Assembly: GCA_023144715.1 (NCBI GenBank)
Contig: JAGLFC010000036.1
Span: forward strand, 1-13,287
From: Gammaproteobacteria bacterium
GTDB taxonomy: Bacteria; Pseudomonadota; Gammaproteobacteria; GRL18
Direction: 5' to 3'
DNA length: 13,287 nt
Part shown: piece after piece, positions 1 through 7,199 of the stretch
Layout of the letters: every line of letters starts with the position of its first letter
How positions within the stretch are numbered: the first letter of the stretch is position 1
Position numbers and translations under genes: made by a program
Notes under the pieces: model-generated
What the model was told of the DNA's origin: nothing
The model's database searches: none
What the model saw: only the letters and a program-made list of their open reading frames with translations

Positions 1-415
1 GCATATAATTTTCATCATGTTTGGCAAGCACATCCTCTGCTACAAAGTGAGGAAACTTACCTTTTGGCGTGTCTACAATCGTGCCATCTAACTTACCTGT
101 TGCTACAATGCCCTGACCTTCACGAAATAAATCAGGCAATAAACCTACATACGTGACTGCAATTGTTTCAGCATAATCAGTGACATTAAAGCGCATGGTC
201 AAGCCATCCTTTTCACGCACCACACTGCCATCTGCGACCAAACCACCCAAGCGAAAAGAATGATCAATCGGTGCTTCACCATTTTTAATCTGCAAAGGGC
301 TAAAATAATACAATAAATTTTGATCCAGAGCTTTTACACCCAAGAATGCTGCACCACCGACACCTGCTAAAATTAACAGTACCAGTATGAGACGATTTTT
401 ACGTTTTGGTGTCAT
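1..415 (-). CDS. ccmE: Cytochrome c maturation protein CcmE, heme chaperone (3' end cut by window edge)
   Basis: CcmE is the periplasmic, membrane-anchored chaperone that carries heme covalently from the CcmABCD release complex to the CcmFH ligase. The first 138 codons are visible. A short basic N-terminus (TPKRKNR) is followed by one membrane anchor at about residues 9-27, then the beta-barrel heme-binding domain. The covalent heme motif HxxxY is present as H133-D-E-N-Y137 at the very end of the visible part, equivalent to His130/Tyr134 of E. coli CcmE. The flexible C-terminal tail lies outside the window. The ATG overlaps the ccmD stop codon as ATGA, so the two are translationally coupled. 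Identification is firm; only the truncation limits it. Confidence 0.97.
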   Translation of the reverse strand, partial: MTPKRKNRLILVLLILAGVGGAAFLGVKALDQNLLYYFSPLQIKNGEAPIDHSFRLGGLVADGSVVREKDGLTMRFNVTDYAETIAVTYVGLLPDLFREGQGIVATGKLDGTIVDTPKGKFPHFVAEDVLAKHDENYM

Positions 416-594
416 TTTTGTTCCTTAATTGTACTTTGATGAGCTTCACGACGGTATTTCATTGCTAACTCTTTAAAGATGCTTTTTTTATCCATTAAAG
501 GCTTAATGGCAACATAGCCCATAACAAAGAGTGCTAGACCATAAGAAGACCAGACATAAGCACCGTACTTACCCATTTGTAACATTTCCAACAT
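412..594 (-). CDS. ccmD: Heme exporter accessory protein CcmD
   Basis: CcmD is a 60-residue single-pass membrane protein. In the Ccm pathway it holds CcmE in the CcmABC complex and helps release holo-CcmE. The sequence has the CcmD signature just before the membrane segment (MGKYGAYVWSSYG, residues 7-19), one hydrophobic segment at about 14-32, and a basic, charged cytoplasmic tail (KK, KYRREAH). The length is normal for the family. It lies 26 bp downstream of ccmC and overlaps ccmE by 4 bp (ATGA). Such small proteins are often missed, but signature and position between ccmC and ccmE make this secure. The ATG at 594 has a modest purine-rich site (AAGAG) about 8 bases upstream; Met4 or Met7 are possible alternative starts. 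Confidence 0.95.
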   Translation of the reverse strand: MLEMLQMGKYGAYVWSSYGLALFVMGYVAIKPLMDKKSIFKELAMKYRREAHQSTIKEQK

Positions 595-620
595 TTTTTA
601 ACTCTTATCTCTTAATATGA

Positions 621-1388
621 TTAAACAAGTGATGTTTCACTTTCTTTTTTTACCAATTCTTTCACCCAACCACTATTCTGATCCGTATACAATACTTTAT
701 TCCGTGCTCTTACTAAGACTACAGTCACATAATAAAGTTTAAAACCCAAGGCCATTAATAATAAAGGAATTAACATTGAGATATGAATCGAAGGCTTATC
801 AAACTTAGTCACCGTTGCCCCTTGATGCAAAGTATTCCACCATTCAACTGAATAGTGAATAATGGGAATATTAATCACTCCCACAATCGCTAAAATAGCA
901 CAGGCTCTAGCGGCCGCTCGCGGATCTTCAATCGCTGCTTCCAATGCCATAAAACCTAAATAAAGAAATAATAAAATCAATTCTGCCGTCAAACGTGCAT
1001 CCCAAACCCACCAAGCACCCCACATAGGCTTACCCCAGATAGATCCTGTCACTAAAGCCAAAAAGGTAAACGCCGCTCCAATAGGTGCGCTACTACTGGC
1101 AATGACATCCGCTAATTTAATCTTCCAAATCAAACCAATTGCTCCAGAAGTTGCCATCACCATATAAATAAACATAGACATCCAAGCCGCTGGGACATGG
1201 ACAAAGATAATGCGATAACTATCTCCTTGTTGATAATCAACAGGTGCGATAAATAAGCCATCAATACTGCCTGCAATTAATAATATTGCGGTCAACCAAC
1301 CAAACCAAGGGATCAGCTTGCCAGAGAGTCGATAAAAATATTTAGGTGAAGCAAAGTGATAAATAAACTTCATGATCGATTTAAACAT
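621..1388 (-). CDS. ccmC: Heme exporter protein CcmC
   Basis: CcmC is the integral membrane protein that loads heme onto CcmE at the periplasmic face of the inner membrane. The 255-residue length fits the family. The tryptophan-rich signature WGAWWVWD is at residues 123-130. The two conserved axial histidines are visible as H64 (in FVHVPAAW) and H188 (in WWNTLHQG). Six hydrophobic segments can be traced, the first around residues 29-47. The gene sits between ccmB (20 bp upstream) and ccmD (26 bp downstream) in one transcriptional unit. CcmC shares its WWD domain with CcmF and with the ResC/CcsA proteins of System II, but the short length, the two histidines and the operon context exclude those. 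Confidence 0.97.
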   Translation of the reverse strand: MFKSIMKFIYHFASPKYFYRLSGKLIPWFGWLTAILLIAGSIDGLFIAPVDYQQGDSYRIIFVHVPAAWMSMFIYMVMATSGAIGLIWKIKLADVIASSSAPIGAAFTFLALVTGSIWGKPMWGAWWVWDARLTAELILLFLYLGFMALEAAIEDPRAAARACAILAIVGVINIPIIHYSVEWWNTLHQGATVTKFDKPSIHISMLIPLLLMALGFKLYYVTVVLVRARNKVLYTDQNSGWVKELVKKESETSLV

Positions 1389-1408
1389 ACGGATATTCTC
1401 AGATTTTA

Positions 1409-2077
1409 TTATTCAAGACTGACTCTTAATGCCGCAGAAGTCGCAATAGGGGCTAATGTTAAACAAAAGAGCATAAAGGCAGATAAAAAATACAACTGAC
1501 CACTAATGGATAAACCAGCCATACTACTCCCTACCGCATTAGAGGAAAAAATTAAGACAGGGATATAAAGAGGTAAGACCAATAAAGACAATAACATACC
1601 GCCACGTTTTAAAGCGACCACCAATGCCATGCCAATAGCACCGATCAAACTTAATATGGGTGTCCCTAATAGAAGCGTCAGCATTAAGGTTTCTATTGCA
1701 TCATTACTTAAAAACATGACCGTTCCTAAGAGTGGTGAAAAAATGATAATGGGTAAACCTGTAATCAACCAATGCACCACAATTTTGGCAAGTACTAAAA
1801 TAGACAAAGGATATTCACTCAGCAACATCAATTCTAATGTGCCATCTTCAAAATCAGAGCGAAAAAGAGAATCTAATGATAACATCGCTGCCAATAAAGC
1901 GGCTACCCAGATAATACCCGGGCCAATTTGAGCGAGGATTTGTTTCTCAGGACTAATACCTAGAGGGAAAAGTGTCACCACGATAATAAAGAAAAACAGC
2001 GGATTAAGGATTTCACTCTTATGTCTGAATGCGATACGTAGATCACGCTTGATCAAACTAAAAAATGCGTTATACAC
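1409..2077 (-). CDS. ccmB: Heme exporter protein CcmB (ABC transporter permease subunit)
   Basis: CcmB is the six-helix permease-like partner of the ATPase CcmA. The CcmAB ATPase drives release of holo-CcmE from CcmC. The protein is 222 residues, normal for the family. The conserved stretch LFRSDFEDGTLELMLLS lies at residues 71-87, and the rest is mostly hydrophobic. The start codon is GTG (2075-2077). An in-frame TAG at 2093-2095 leaves no upstream ATG, GTG or TTG, and no strong Shine-Dalgarno site is visible. It is the first gene of the visible ccmBCDE run. ccmA, which usually sits immediately upstream and often overlaps ccmB, is not here: the next gene upstream is apbE, after a 195-bp gap. 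Confidence 0.96.
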   Translation of the reverse strand: MYNAFFSLIKRDLRIAFRHKSEILNPLFFFIIVVTLFPLGISPEKQILAQIGPGIIWVAALLAAMLSLDSLFRSDFEDGTLELMLLSEYPLSILVLAKIVVHWLITGLPIIIFSPLLGTVMFLSNDAIETLMLTLLLGTPILSLIGAIGMALVVALKRGGMLLSLLVLPLYIPVLIFSSNAVGSSMAGLSISGQLYFLSAFMLFCLTLAPIATSAALRVSLE

Positions 2078-2195
2078 TTTATTTATTCTAACCTACAATT
2101 AAGGAAATAGGAGATTATTTTACATGGTTTTTCACTGAACTCAATAATAATTCAATTATTTTTATAAATATAAACATACACTTATTGACTCTATG

Positions 2196-2224
2196 GTTAT
2201 ATTCTGGATAAAAAATGGCATCAG
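2196..2224 (-). promoter_or_regulatory. Candidate promoter for ccmBCDE
   Basis: Within the 195-bp gap between apbE and ccmB, the minus strand carries CTGATG (2224-2219), a 17-bp spacer, then TATAAC (2201-2196). The -10 matches the consensus at five of six positions and the -35 at three of six. It would give a leader of roughly 110 bases before the ccmB GTG. The gap is very AT-rich, so a chance match is quite possible, and the ccm genes may instead be read through from apbE. No terminator-like hairpin with a U tract was seen in the gap. Confidence 0.25.
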
Positions 2225-2272
2225 ATCCTCATTTTATGATAAGAAATAATATGGAATAGAAAAGATTGACTA

Positions 2273-3358
2273 TTATATTTTAGGCAAGATGATGGGTTTT
2301 CTATCCGTTAATAATTCTATTCGTTCTGCCATAGCAGACGATAGATAAATACTATTATCTTCAGCAATTAACATGACATATTTCACGCCCATCTTTTTAG
2401 CAACCTCTTGCCATAACTGAGGCCCTGCTATAAATATTGCGGTTGATGCTGCATCTGCCAAGGCAGCATCATGGGCTAAGATGGTGACAGATTGTGTGCC
2501 TCTAGCAGGGTAGCCATTACGTGGATCAATAATATGATGATAATGTATGCCATTGAGTTCAAAAAAACGCTCATAATTACCCGATGTAAATAAGGCTTCA
2601 TTATCATATAAATTGATGGCAGCAATAATAGGATTAAGTTTAGGATTGTGTGTATAAGCAGGATTTTTTACGCCAATACGCCACGCTTTACCTTGTTTTG
2701 AGCCAATGACTTTGAGATCCCCTCCCGCATTAATAATAGCATTTGAAAAGGAATGTTGTTGTAATATATCCATCATCTTTTCAATCGCAAGCCCTTTAGC
2801 AAACGCCCCAAAATCAAGTGAAATATCTGATTGATCGCTGGAAATCTCTGAGCCATTGAGTAGAATATCTGTCATTTGGGGATTTTTTTTGACTAATTGT
2901 TGAATATGATCAGCATTAGGTAATTGAAAAGGGTGTTGTTCATTGTCTAGTTGATCAAATTGCCATAGCTTAACCAATTGACCCACAGCAGGGTTAAAAA
3001 GACCCTTGCTTTGCTTTGATAAACGCTGGCTTCGTTGAATTAAGTCATGTAAAGAGGCGGATATAGGTGTGCTGATATGATTGGCTAAATTATGATTAAG
3101 CTGTCCTAGTTCACCCTCTTGCCAAGGATGCCATTCATTATGTAGCTGATCAAATGTTTTACTGATCTGATCAATGGTCTGTTGTGCTTGTTGAGGCTTA
3201 TCAGTCAAAATACTGACATCAATCAATGTACCAAAGCTAAATAATTGTTGATGATGGATTTTTTCTTGACTGTTCTCAGGTTGGCAAGCCGTTAATAATA
3301 ATAAAAGTCCTATTGACGTATTGATGGTATACCATTGCATCTTATTCCAGCATTTCAA
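2273..3358 (-). CDS. apbE: FAD:protein FMN transferase, ApbE-family lipoprotein
   Basis: ApbE moves FMN from FAD onto a threonine of target redox proteins such as the Nqr and Rnf subunits or NosR, outside the inner membrane. The 361-residue product starts with a lipoprotein signal ending in the lipobox LTAC (Cys25). ApbE hallmarks follow: GTLIDVSI near residue 43, LDFGAFAKGLA near 186, NAGGDLKVIG near 209, the HHIIDPRNGYPARG block near 275, and DAASTAIF further on. The start is read as TTG (3356-3358), overlapping the gshB stop as TTGA, with AGGA nine bases upstream. The later in-frame ATG (3338-3340, Met7) would leave the signal peptide without its lysines K2 and K6, so TTG is preferred. Which protein it flavinylates is not shown in this window. 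Confidence 0.93.
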   Translation of the reverse strand: MKCWNKMQWYTINTSIGLLLLLTACQPENSQEKIHHQQLFSFGTLIDVSILTDKPQQAQQTIDQISKTFDQLHNEWHPWQEGELGQLNHNLANHISTPISASLHDLIQRSQRLSKQSKGLFNPAVGQLVKLWQFDQLDNEQHPFQLPNADHIQQLVKKNPQMTDILLNGSEISSDQSDISLDFGAFAKGLAIEKMMDILQQHSFSNAIINAGGDLKVIGSKQGKAWRIGVKNPAYTHNPKLNPIIAAINLYDNEALFTSGNYERFFELNGIHYHHIIDPRNGYPARGTQSVTILAHDAALADAASTAIFIAGPQLWQEVAKKMGVKYVMLIAEDNSIYLSSAMAERIELLTDRKPIILPKI

Positions 3359-4320
3359 GAAGTACTATCCTGTAATATTTCTTCAATAGAATTAAACAAT
3401 AATGCACTGATATTTAATTGATACAAGGTATCAAGTTCACGTATACATGTCGGACTGGTGACATTGATTTCAGTAATATAATCACCAATCACATCCATAC
3501 CCACAAAAATAAGCCCCATAGCCTTTAAACGTGGTGCCACTTGTTCACACAACCAATAATCACGCTTGCTCAAAGGTATTCCCTGACCCGTTCCTCCTGC
3601 CGCCAAATTACCACGAGTTTCACCCTTAGGGGGTATTCTTGCTAAGGCATAATCAACAGGTACGCCATTAATAATGAGAATACGCTTATCACCCTGAGTA
3701 ATTTCAGGAATAAAACGTTGTGCCATAATATATTGCTCACCCTGATCAGTGACCGTTTCTAAAATCACATTAAAATTATGATCCCCTTCTTGTACTCTAA
3801 AAATAGAATGCCCTCCCATACCACCCAAGGGTTTAATAATAATATCTTTATGTTGTTGAAGAAAAGCTTTAAATTGCTCTTTATTACGGCTGACTAATGT
3901 GGGTACAGTGCATTTTGGAAATTGATGAGTAAACAGCTTTTCATTAGCATCTCGTAATGAACGCGGATGATTCACCACCAATGTGCCTGCTTGTGTTGCT
4001 AACTCTAAAATATACGTGGCATAAATATATTCCATATCAAAAGGCGGATCTTTTCGCATTAAAATCACATCCAGATCAGAAAGCTTAATCACCTGTTTTA
4101 TTGGGCTGGTAAATTGATACCAGTGTTCAAGATTGTCTTCAACCTCTAAACGCTGTGTGAATGCTTTTGCCTCATTATTATCAATAAATACATCGGACAT
4201 TTCCATATAATAAAGGTCATACTGACGCTGTTGTGCTTCGAGCAACATGGCAAAACTGCTGTCTTTTTTAACCTTAATAGATTGGATAGGATCCATTAGA
4301 ATCCCTAATTTTATGGTCAT
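3355..4320 (-). CDS. gshB: Glutathione synthetase (ATP-grasp)
   Basis: GshB joins glycine to gamma-glutamylcysteine using ATP, the second step of cytosolic glutathione synthesis. The product is 321 residues, close to the usual 315-320. The N-terminal domain begins with the typical KLGILMDPIQSI and contains MRKDPPFD at 88-95. The ATP-grasp part shows IIKPLGGMGGHSIF at 161-174, the ARIPPKGETRGNLAAGG block ending at residue 243, and the metal and substrate region EINVTSPTCIRE at 284-295. All match the E. coli enzyme closely. It starts 34 bp after the response-regulator gene and overlaps apbE by 4 bp (TTGA), which suggests one unit of regulator, gshB and apbE. The upstream purine-rich site (AAGAG) is only moderate. 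Confidence 0.97.
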   Translation of the reverse strand: MTIKLGILMDPIQSIKVKKDSSFAMLLEAQQRQYDLYYMEMSDVFIDNNEAKAFTQRLEVEDNLEHWYQFTSPIKQVIKLSDLDVILMRKDPPFDMEYIYATYILELATQAGTLVVNHPRSLRDANEKLFTHQFPKCTVPTLVSRNKEQFKAFLQQHKDIIIKPLGGMGGHSIFRVQEGDHNFNVILETVTDQGEQYIMAQRFIPEITQGDKRILIINGVPVDYALARIPPKGETRGNLAAGGTGQGIPLSKRDYWLCEQVAPRLKAMGLIFVGMDVIGDYITEINVTSPTCIRELDTLYQLNISALLFNSIEEILQDSTS

Positions 4321-4354
4321 AATGTTCTCTTACTTATTCAAATTAAGTGATGTT

Positions 4355-5296
4355 TTATAGGCTATTAGCAACAATGGTATAGCCTGAATCCACAGATTTT
4401 TGTACATATTGATAAGTTTTTTTAATTATTTCATCAACCTCGATGCTAGGATCATTATCTTTAGTAAAGGTCATAGCGATTGCACAGTTTATATTAATAA
4501 AACCTGCATTTGTTTTATAAGCTCGACAATTAAGATTATCAAGTATTCGTTTAAATGTACGACAAGAGCCTTTATTATAACCACTACTGTACATAACAAT
4601 GAGTAATTCTTCAGACTCAAGATGCCCCACCAAATCAGTTGGACGTACTGTATTACAAACTCGATTAGCAATATCTGTAATAATTTGCTCTTTAATGATG
4701 GAATCATATTTTTGTACTATTTTGTGTAAACCATCAATTCTTAAAATAGCATTGCATATAGAACCACCACGCGAATACATTTGCTTTAATAGTAGCCCAA
4801 AACGTTTATATGTATTTTCTCTAAGACCGAGACCCGTAATATGATCAACTTTACTTTGATTGAGCATTCTTTTTAATTTTTGATTATGTTGTAGCAATTT
4901 ATTTTGTATCTTTGCTACACGACCCACTGAAAAAACTCTTGCGGCCAACTCTACTGAATTGGGTGGTTTAAGAATATAGTCATCAACACCCTGCTTAAAT
5001 GCTTTACAAATAGAATCACTATCTTCTTTAGAAGTCAGTAAAACAATTCCTGTATAATGATGTATATTTTGATCATAGTCACGAATTTTTTGAGTGAGTT
5101 CTAGGCCATCTATTTCAAACATAAACCAATCCACTAATAAAATATCAATGGGGTATTTTTGTATATACTGAATCACAGAGGAGGCATTATGAATGATATT
5201 AACACACGAATAACCTGACTTTTTTAAGCTACGCCGAATATATTCGCAACCAAATTTCATGTCTCCCACGACTAAAATTCTCAGTGTATCATCCAT
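4355..5296 (-). CDS. Response regulator with a degenerate GGDEF output domain
   Basis: The 313-residue protein has an N-terminal receiver domain (about 1-125). Phospho-acceptor Asp56 lies in LLVDWFMFEIDG, with switch Thr88 and Lys110 (YILKPP). The acidic pocket is reduced: where CheY has Asp-Asp this protein has Gly11-Asp12. A short helical linker (about 126-149) leads to a GGDEF-fold domain that opens with DHITGLGLRENTYKRF (from 151). The GGDEF motif itself is replaced by ESEEL (227-231), so diguanylate cyclase activity is unlikely; it may act as a binding or protein-interaction domain. There is no DNA-binding domain. The ATG has AGGAT at good spacing. No histidine kinase gene lies nearby. 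It precedes gshB by 34 bp with no terminator, so it may be co-transcribed, but a link to glutathione is not shown. Confidence 0.85.
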   Translation of the reverse strand: MDDTLRILVVGDMKFGCEYIRRSLKKSGYSCVNIIHNASSVIQYIQKYPIDILLVDWFMFEIDGLELTQKIRDYDQNIHHYTGIVLLTSKEDSDSICKAFKQGVDDYILKPPNSVELAARVFSVGRVAKIQNKLLQHNQKLKRMLNQSKVDHITGLGLRENTYKRFGLLLKQMYSRGGSICNAILRIDGLHKIVQKYDSIIKEQIITDIANRVCNTVRPTDLVGHLESEELLIVMYSSGYNKGSCRTFKRILDNLNCRAYKTNAGFININCAIAMTFTKDNDPSIEVDEIIKKTYQYVQKSVDSGYTIVANSL

Positions 5297-5413
5297 TATT
5301 TATATCCTAAATAAGTATGTTAATAGAGGGATTACCAATAGAGTCATAAAAATATTCATTACTTCAAAAATTTTAATTCTGGATATAATCAATTTCCTAG
5401 TTTATTCTTTTTA

Positions 5414-5431
5414 CTGTCATTTTGATGACAG
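5414..5431. repeat. Perfect inverted repeat CTGTCAT-N4-ATGACAG
   Basis: A perfect 7-bp inverted repeat with a TTTG centre, lying about 120 bp upstream of the response-regulator start and about 250 bp upstream of ubiD. It is more GC-containing than its surroundings and no U tract follows on either strand, so it is not an intrinsic terminator. The size and symmetry suit a dimeric regulator's operator. The half-site resembles half of a PhoB box, but PhoB boxes are direct repeats, so that identity is not supported. No regulator is assigned. Confidence 0.5.
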
Positions 5432-5509
5432 ACATTTAAGTCTTTATACTTTTAACAAACAGAATTACAAATCCTTTATCAAAAATCATGCTCTTTTACT
5501 AAGAATGAA

Positions 5510-5537
5510 TTGACTGATTTAACTGACTTGTTATAAA
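5510..5537 (+). promoter_or_regulatory. Candidate upstream sigma-70 promoter for ubiD
   Basis: TTGACT (5510-5515) and TATAAA (5532-5537) are separated by 16 bp, each matching the sigma-70 consensus at five of six positions. Transcription would start near 5544, giving a leader of about 135 bases before ubiD. It could act in tandem with the extended -10 element at 5630-5638. Confidence 0.5.
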
Positions 5538-5546
5538 AGATTATAC

Positions 5547-5564
5547 TATAAATAGTTATTTATA
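5547..5564. repeat. AT-only inverted repeat just after the upstream ubiD promoter
   Basis: TATAAATA, a GT centre, then TATTTATA form a perfect 8-bp inverted repeat a few bases downstream of the start predicted for the TTGACT/TATAAA promoter. It contains no G or C in the arms. Such symmetry can arise by chance in AT-rich DNA, so an operator role is only possible. Confidence 0.3.
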
Positions 5565-5629
5565 AACATTTGCTGATCACAGTCTTGTTAGAATATGATG
5601 ATCATTAAAAATATTCAATTCAAACACAG

Positions 5630-5638
5630 TGCTATAAT
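5630..5638 (+). promoter_or_regulatory. Candidate extended -10 promoter for ubiD
   Basis: TGCTATAAT contains a perfect TATAAT (5633-5638) preceded by the TGn extension. The -35 region is poor, as is common for extended -10 promoters. The start would fall near 5645, leaving a leader of about 34 bases that holds the AAGG ribosome-binding site (5670-5673), five bases before the ubiD ATG. Confidence 0.6.
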
Positions 5639-5678
5639 AGACATAATTTAAAAGCTCGAATAGAACAACAAGGTTATT

Positions 5679-7142
5679 ATGAAATATAAAGACTTACGTG
5701 AATTTATAGAACAACTTGAGCAGATTGGTGCACTCAAACGTATTAAACATCCTGTTGATCCTAATCTGGAAATGACAGAAATTGCTGATCGTGTATTGCG
5801 TGCCAAAGGACCTGCCTTGTTATTTGAAAATCCTATTGGTTCTTCAATGCCTGTTTTAGCAAACCTCTTTGGAACTCCTGAACGAGTGGCACAAGGCATG
5901 GGTGAAGAAGATGTCTCACAATTGCGTGAAATTGGTAAATTATTAGCATTCTTAAAAGAACCTGAGCCACCTAAAGGTTTTAAAGACGCAATGAAAACCT
6001 TGCCCATTTATCGAAAAGTACTCGATATGTCTCCCAAAATAATTAAAAAAGCGGTCTGTCAGGAAGTCATTTTAGAAGGTGAACAAGTTGACCTCAATCA
6101 CTTGCCTATACAAACCTGTTGGCCTGAAGATGCTGGTCCTTTAATTACTTGGGGTTTAGTCATTACCAAAGGACCTAATAAAGAACGCCAAAATTTAGGT
6201 ATTTATCGTCAACAAGTCATTGCTAAAAATCGGGTGATTATGCGTTGGCTGGCACATCGTGGTGGAGCATTAGATTACAAAGAATGGCAAGAAGAACACC
6301 CGGGAGAACGCTTTCCTATATCAGTCGCCTTGGGGACGGATCCAGCCACAATTTTAGCCGCAGTGACACCTGTGCCTGATAGTTTATCTGAATATGCCTT
6401 TGCTGGATTATTACGGGGAGCAAAAACAGAATTGGTAAAATCTGTAGGCAATGATTTGCAAGTGCCTGCCAGTAGTGAAATAGTATTAGAAGGCTATTTA
6501 GAACCGGGAGACGAAGCTCCAGAAGGCCCTTTTGGTGATCATACAGGTTATTATAATGAGGTGGATAATTTCCCTGTATTTACGATTGAACGTATCACTA
6601 TGCGAAACGATCCTATTTATCACAGTACCTACACAGGACGGCCACCTGATGAACCTGCCATTTTAGGTGTCGCACTCAATGAAGTATTTGTACCGATCTT
6701 ACAAAAACAATTTCCTGAAATTGTGGATTTTTATTTACCACCTGAGGGCTGTTCCTATCGTATGGCGGTGGTCAGTATTAAAAAACAATATCCGGGTCAT
6801 GCCAAACGTATATTATTTGGTATCTGGTCATTTTTACGTCAATTTATGTACACTAAATTTATTATTGTCTGTGATGATGATATTAATGTACGTGATTGGA
6901 ATGATGTAATATGGGCAATGACAACTCGCATGGATCCTGCTAGGGATACTTTATTGGTTGAAAATACGCCCATTGATTACCTTGATTTTGCTTCACCTGT
7001 TTCAGGCTTGGGATCAAAAATAGGTATGGATGCCACCAATAAATGGCAGGGTGAAACAACAAGAGAATGGGGTCGTGCCATTGTAAAAGATAAAAATGTG
7101 GTTAAAAAAGTAGATGAAATATGGGATCAATTAGGGCTTTAA
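5679..7142 (+). CDS. ubiD: 4-hydroxy-3-polyprenylbenzoate decarboxylase UbiD
   Basis: UbiD removes the carboxyl group from 4-hydroxy-3-polyprenylbenzoate in aerobic ubiquinone synthesis, using prenylated FMN supplied by UbiX. The 487-residue protein matches E. coli UbiD nearly end to end, offset by three residues. N172 (in QNLGIYRQQ) and E238 (in LSEYAFAG) correspond to the Mn2+ ligands N175 and E241. R189 and the HRGGALDY stretch (193-200) lie in the cofactor pocket, and D287 (in PEGPFGDHTGYY) corresponds to the catalytic D290. Long family blocks such as STYTGRPPDEPA (316-327) and FASPVSGLGSK (437-447) are intact. AAGG five bases upstream supports the ATG. ubiX is not in the window. A secreted-protein gene follows 57 bp downstream on the same strand. 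Confidence 0.98.
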   Translation: MKYKDLREFIEQLEQIGALKRIKHPVDPNLEMTEIADRVLRAKGPALLFENPIGSSMPVLANLFGTPERVAQGMGEEDVSQLREIGKLLAFLKEPEPPKGFKDAMKTLPIYRKVLDMSPKIIKKAVCQEVILEGEQVDLNHLPIQTCWPEDAGPLITWGLVITKGPNKERQNLGIYRQQVIAKNRVIMRWLAHRGGALDYKEWQEEHPGERFPISVALGTDPATILAAVTPVPDSLSEYAFAGLLRGAKTELVKSVGNDLQVPASSEIVLEGYLEPGDEAPEGPFGDHTGYYNEVDNFPVFTIERITMRNDPIYHSTYTGRPPDEPAILGVALNEVFVPILQKQFPEIVDFYLPPEGCSYRMAVVSIKKQYPGHAKRILFGIWSFLRQFMYTKFIIVCDDDINVRDWNDVIWAMTTRMDPARDTLLVENTPIDYLDFASPVSGLGSKIGMDATNKWQGETTREWGRAIVKDKNVVKKVDEIWDQLGL

Positions 7143-7199
7143 CCTCATTATTTCACTCTCTATTATAAAAGAACACGTTTGTCAGTAAGGATAATAACC

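Larger units (their letters stand above)
5297..5678. other. 382-bp divergent intergenic region
   Basis: This AT-rich gap separates the minus-strand response regulator from plus-strand ubiD. Two promoter candidates point toward ubiD, and two inverted repeats lie here; each is listed separately. No convincing promoter for the response regulator could be picked out among many AT-rich matches. Short open frames entering this stretch have no ribosome-binding site or recognisable protein character and are taken as chance. No tRNA or known riboswitch was recognised. Confidence 0.7.

Noticed and set aside
2146..2160. AT-only palindrome AATAATT-C-AATTATT upstream of ccmB
   Set aside because: It has no G or C in the arms and a one-base centre; such palindromes are expected by chance in DNA this AT-rich.
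2184..2212. TTGACT with an AT-rich -10 on the plus strand between ccmB and apbE
   Set aside because: It points into the antisense strand of apbE and its -10 is poor; it is best explained as AT-rich chance.
2891..2925. FNR-like sequence TTGAATATGATCAG within apbE
   Set aside because: It has two mismatches in the defining half-sites and lies inside coding sequence, away from any promoter.
5414..5431. PhoB box
   Set aside because: The CTGTCAT half fits, but PhoB boxes are direct repeats spaced 11 bp apart and this is an inverted repeat.
5259..5513. 84-codon plus-strand open frame reaching into the divergent intergenic region
   Set aside because: It begins inside the response-regulator gene on the other strand, lacks a ribosome-binding site, and its composition is what AT-rich non-coding DNA gives.
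5648..6007. 119-codon minus-strand open frame over the start of ubiD
   Set aside because: It is antisense to strongly conserved ubiD codons and its product has no protein-like features.
7179..7199. TTG at 7179 as the start of the secreted protein
   Set aside because: The ribosome-binding site lies between this TTG and the ATG at 7200, and the ATG gives a normal signal peptide.
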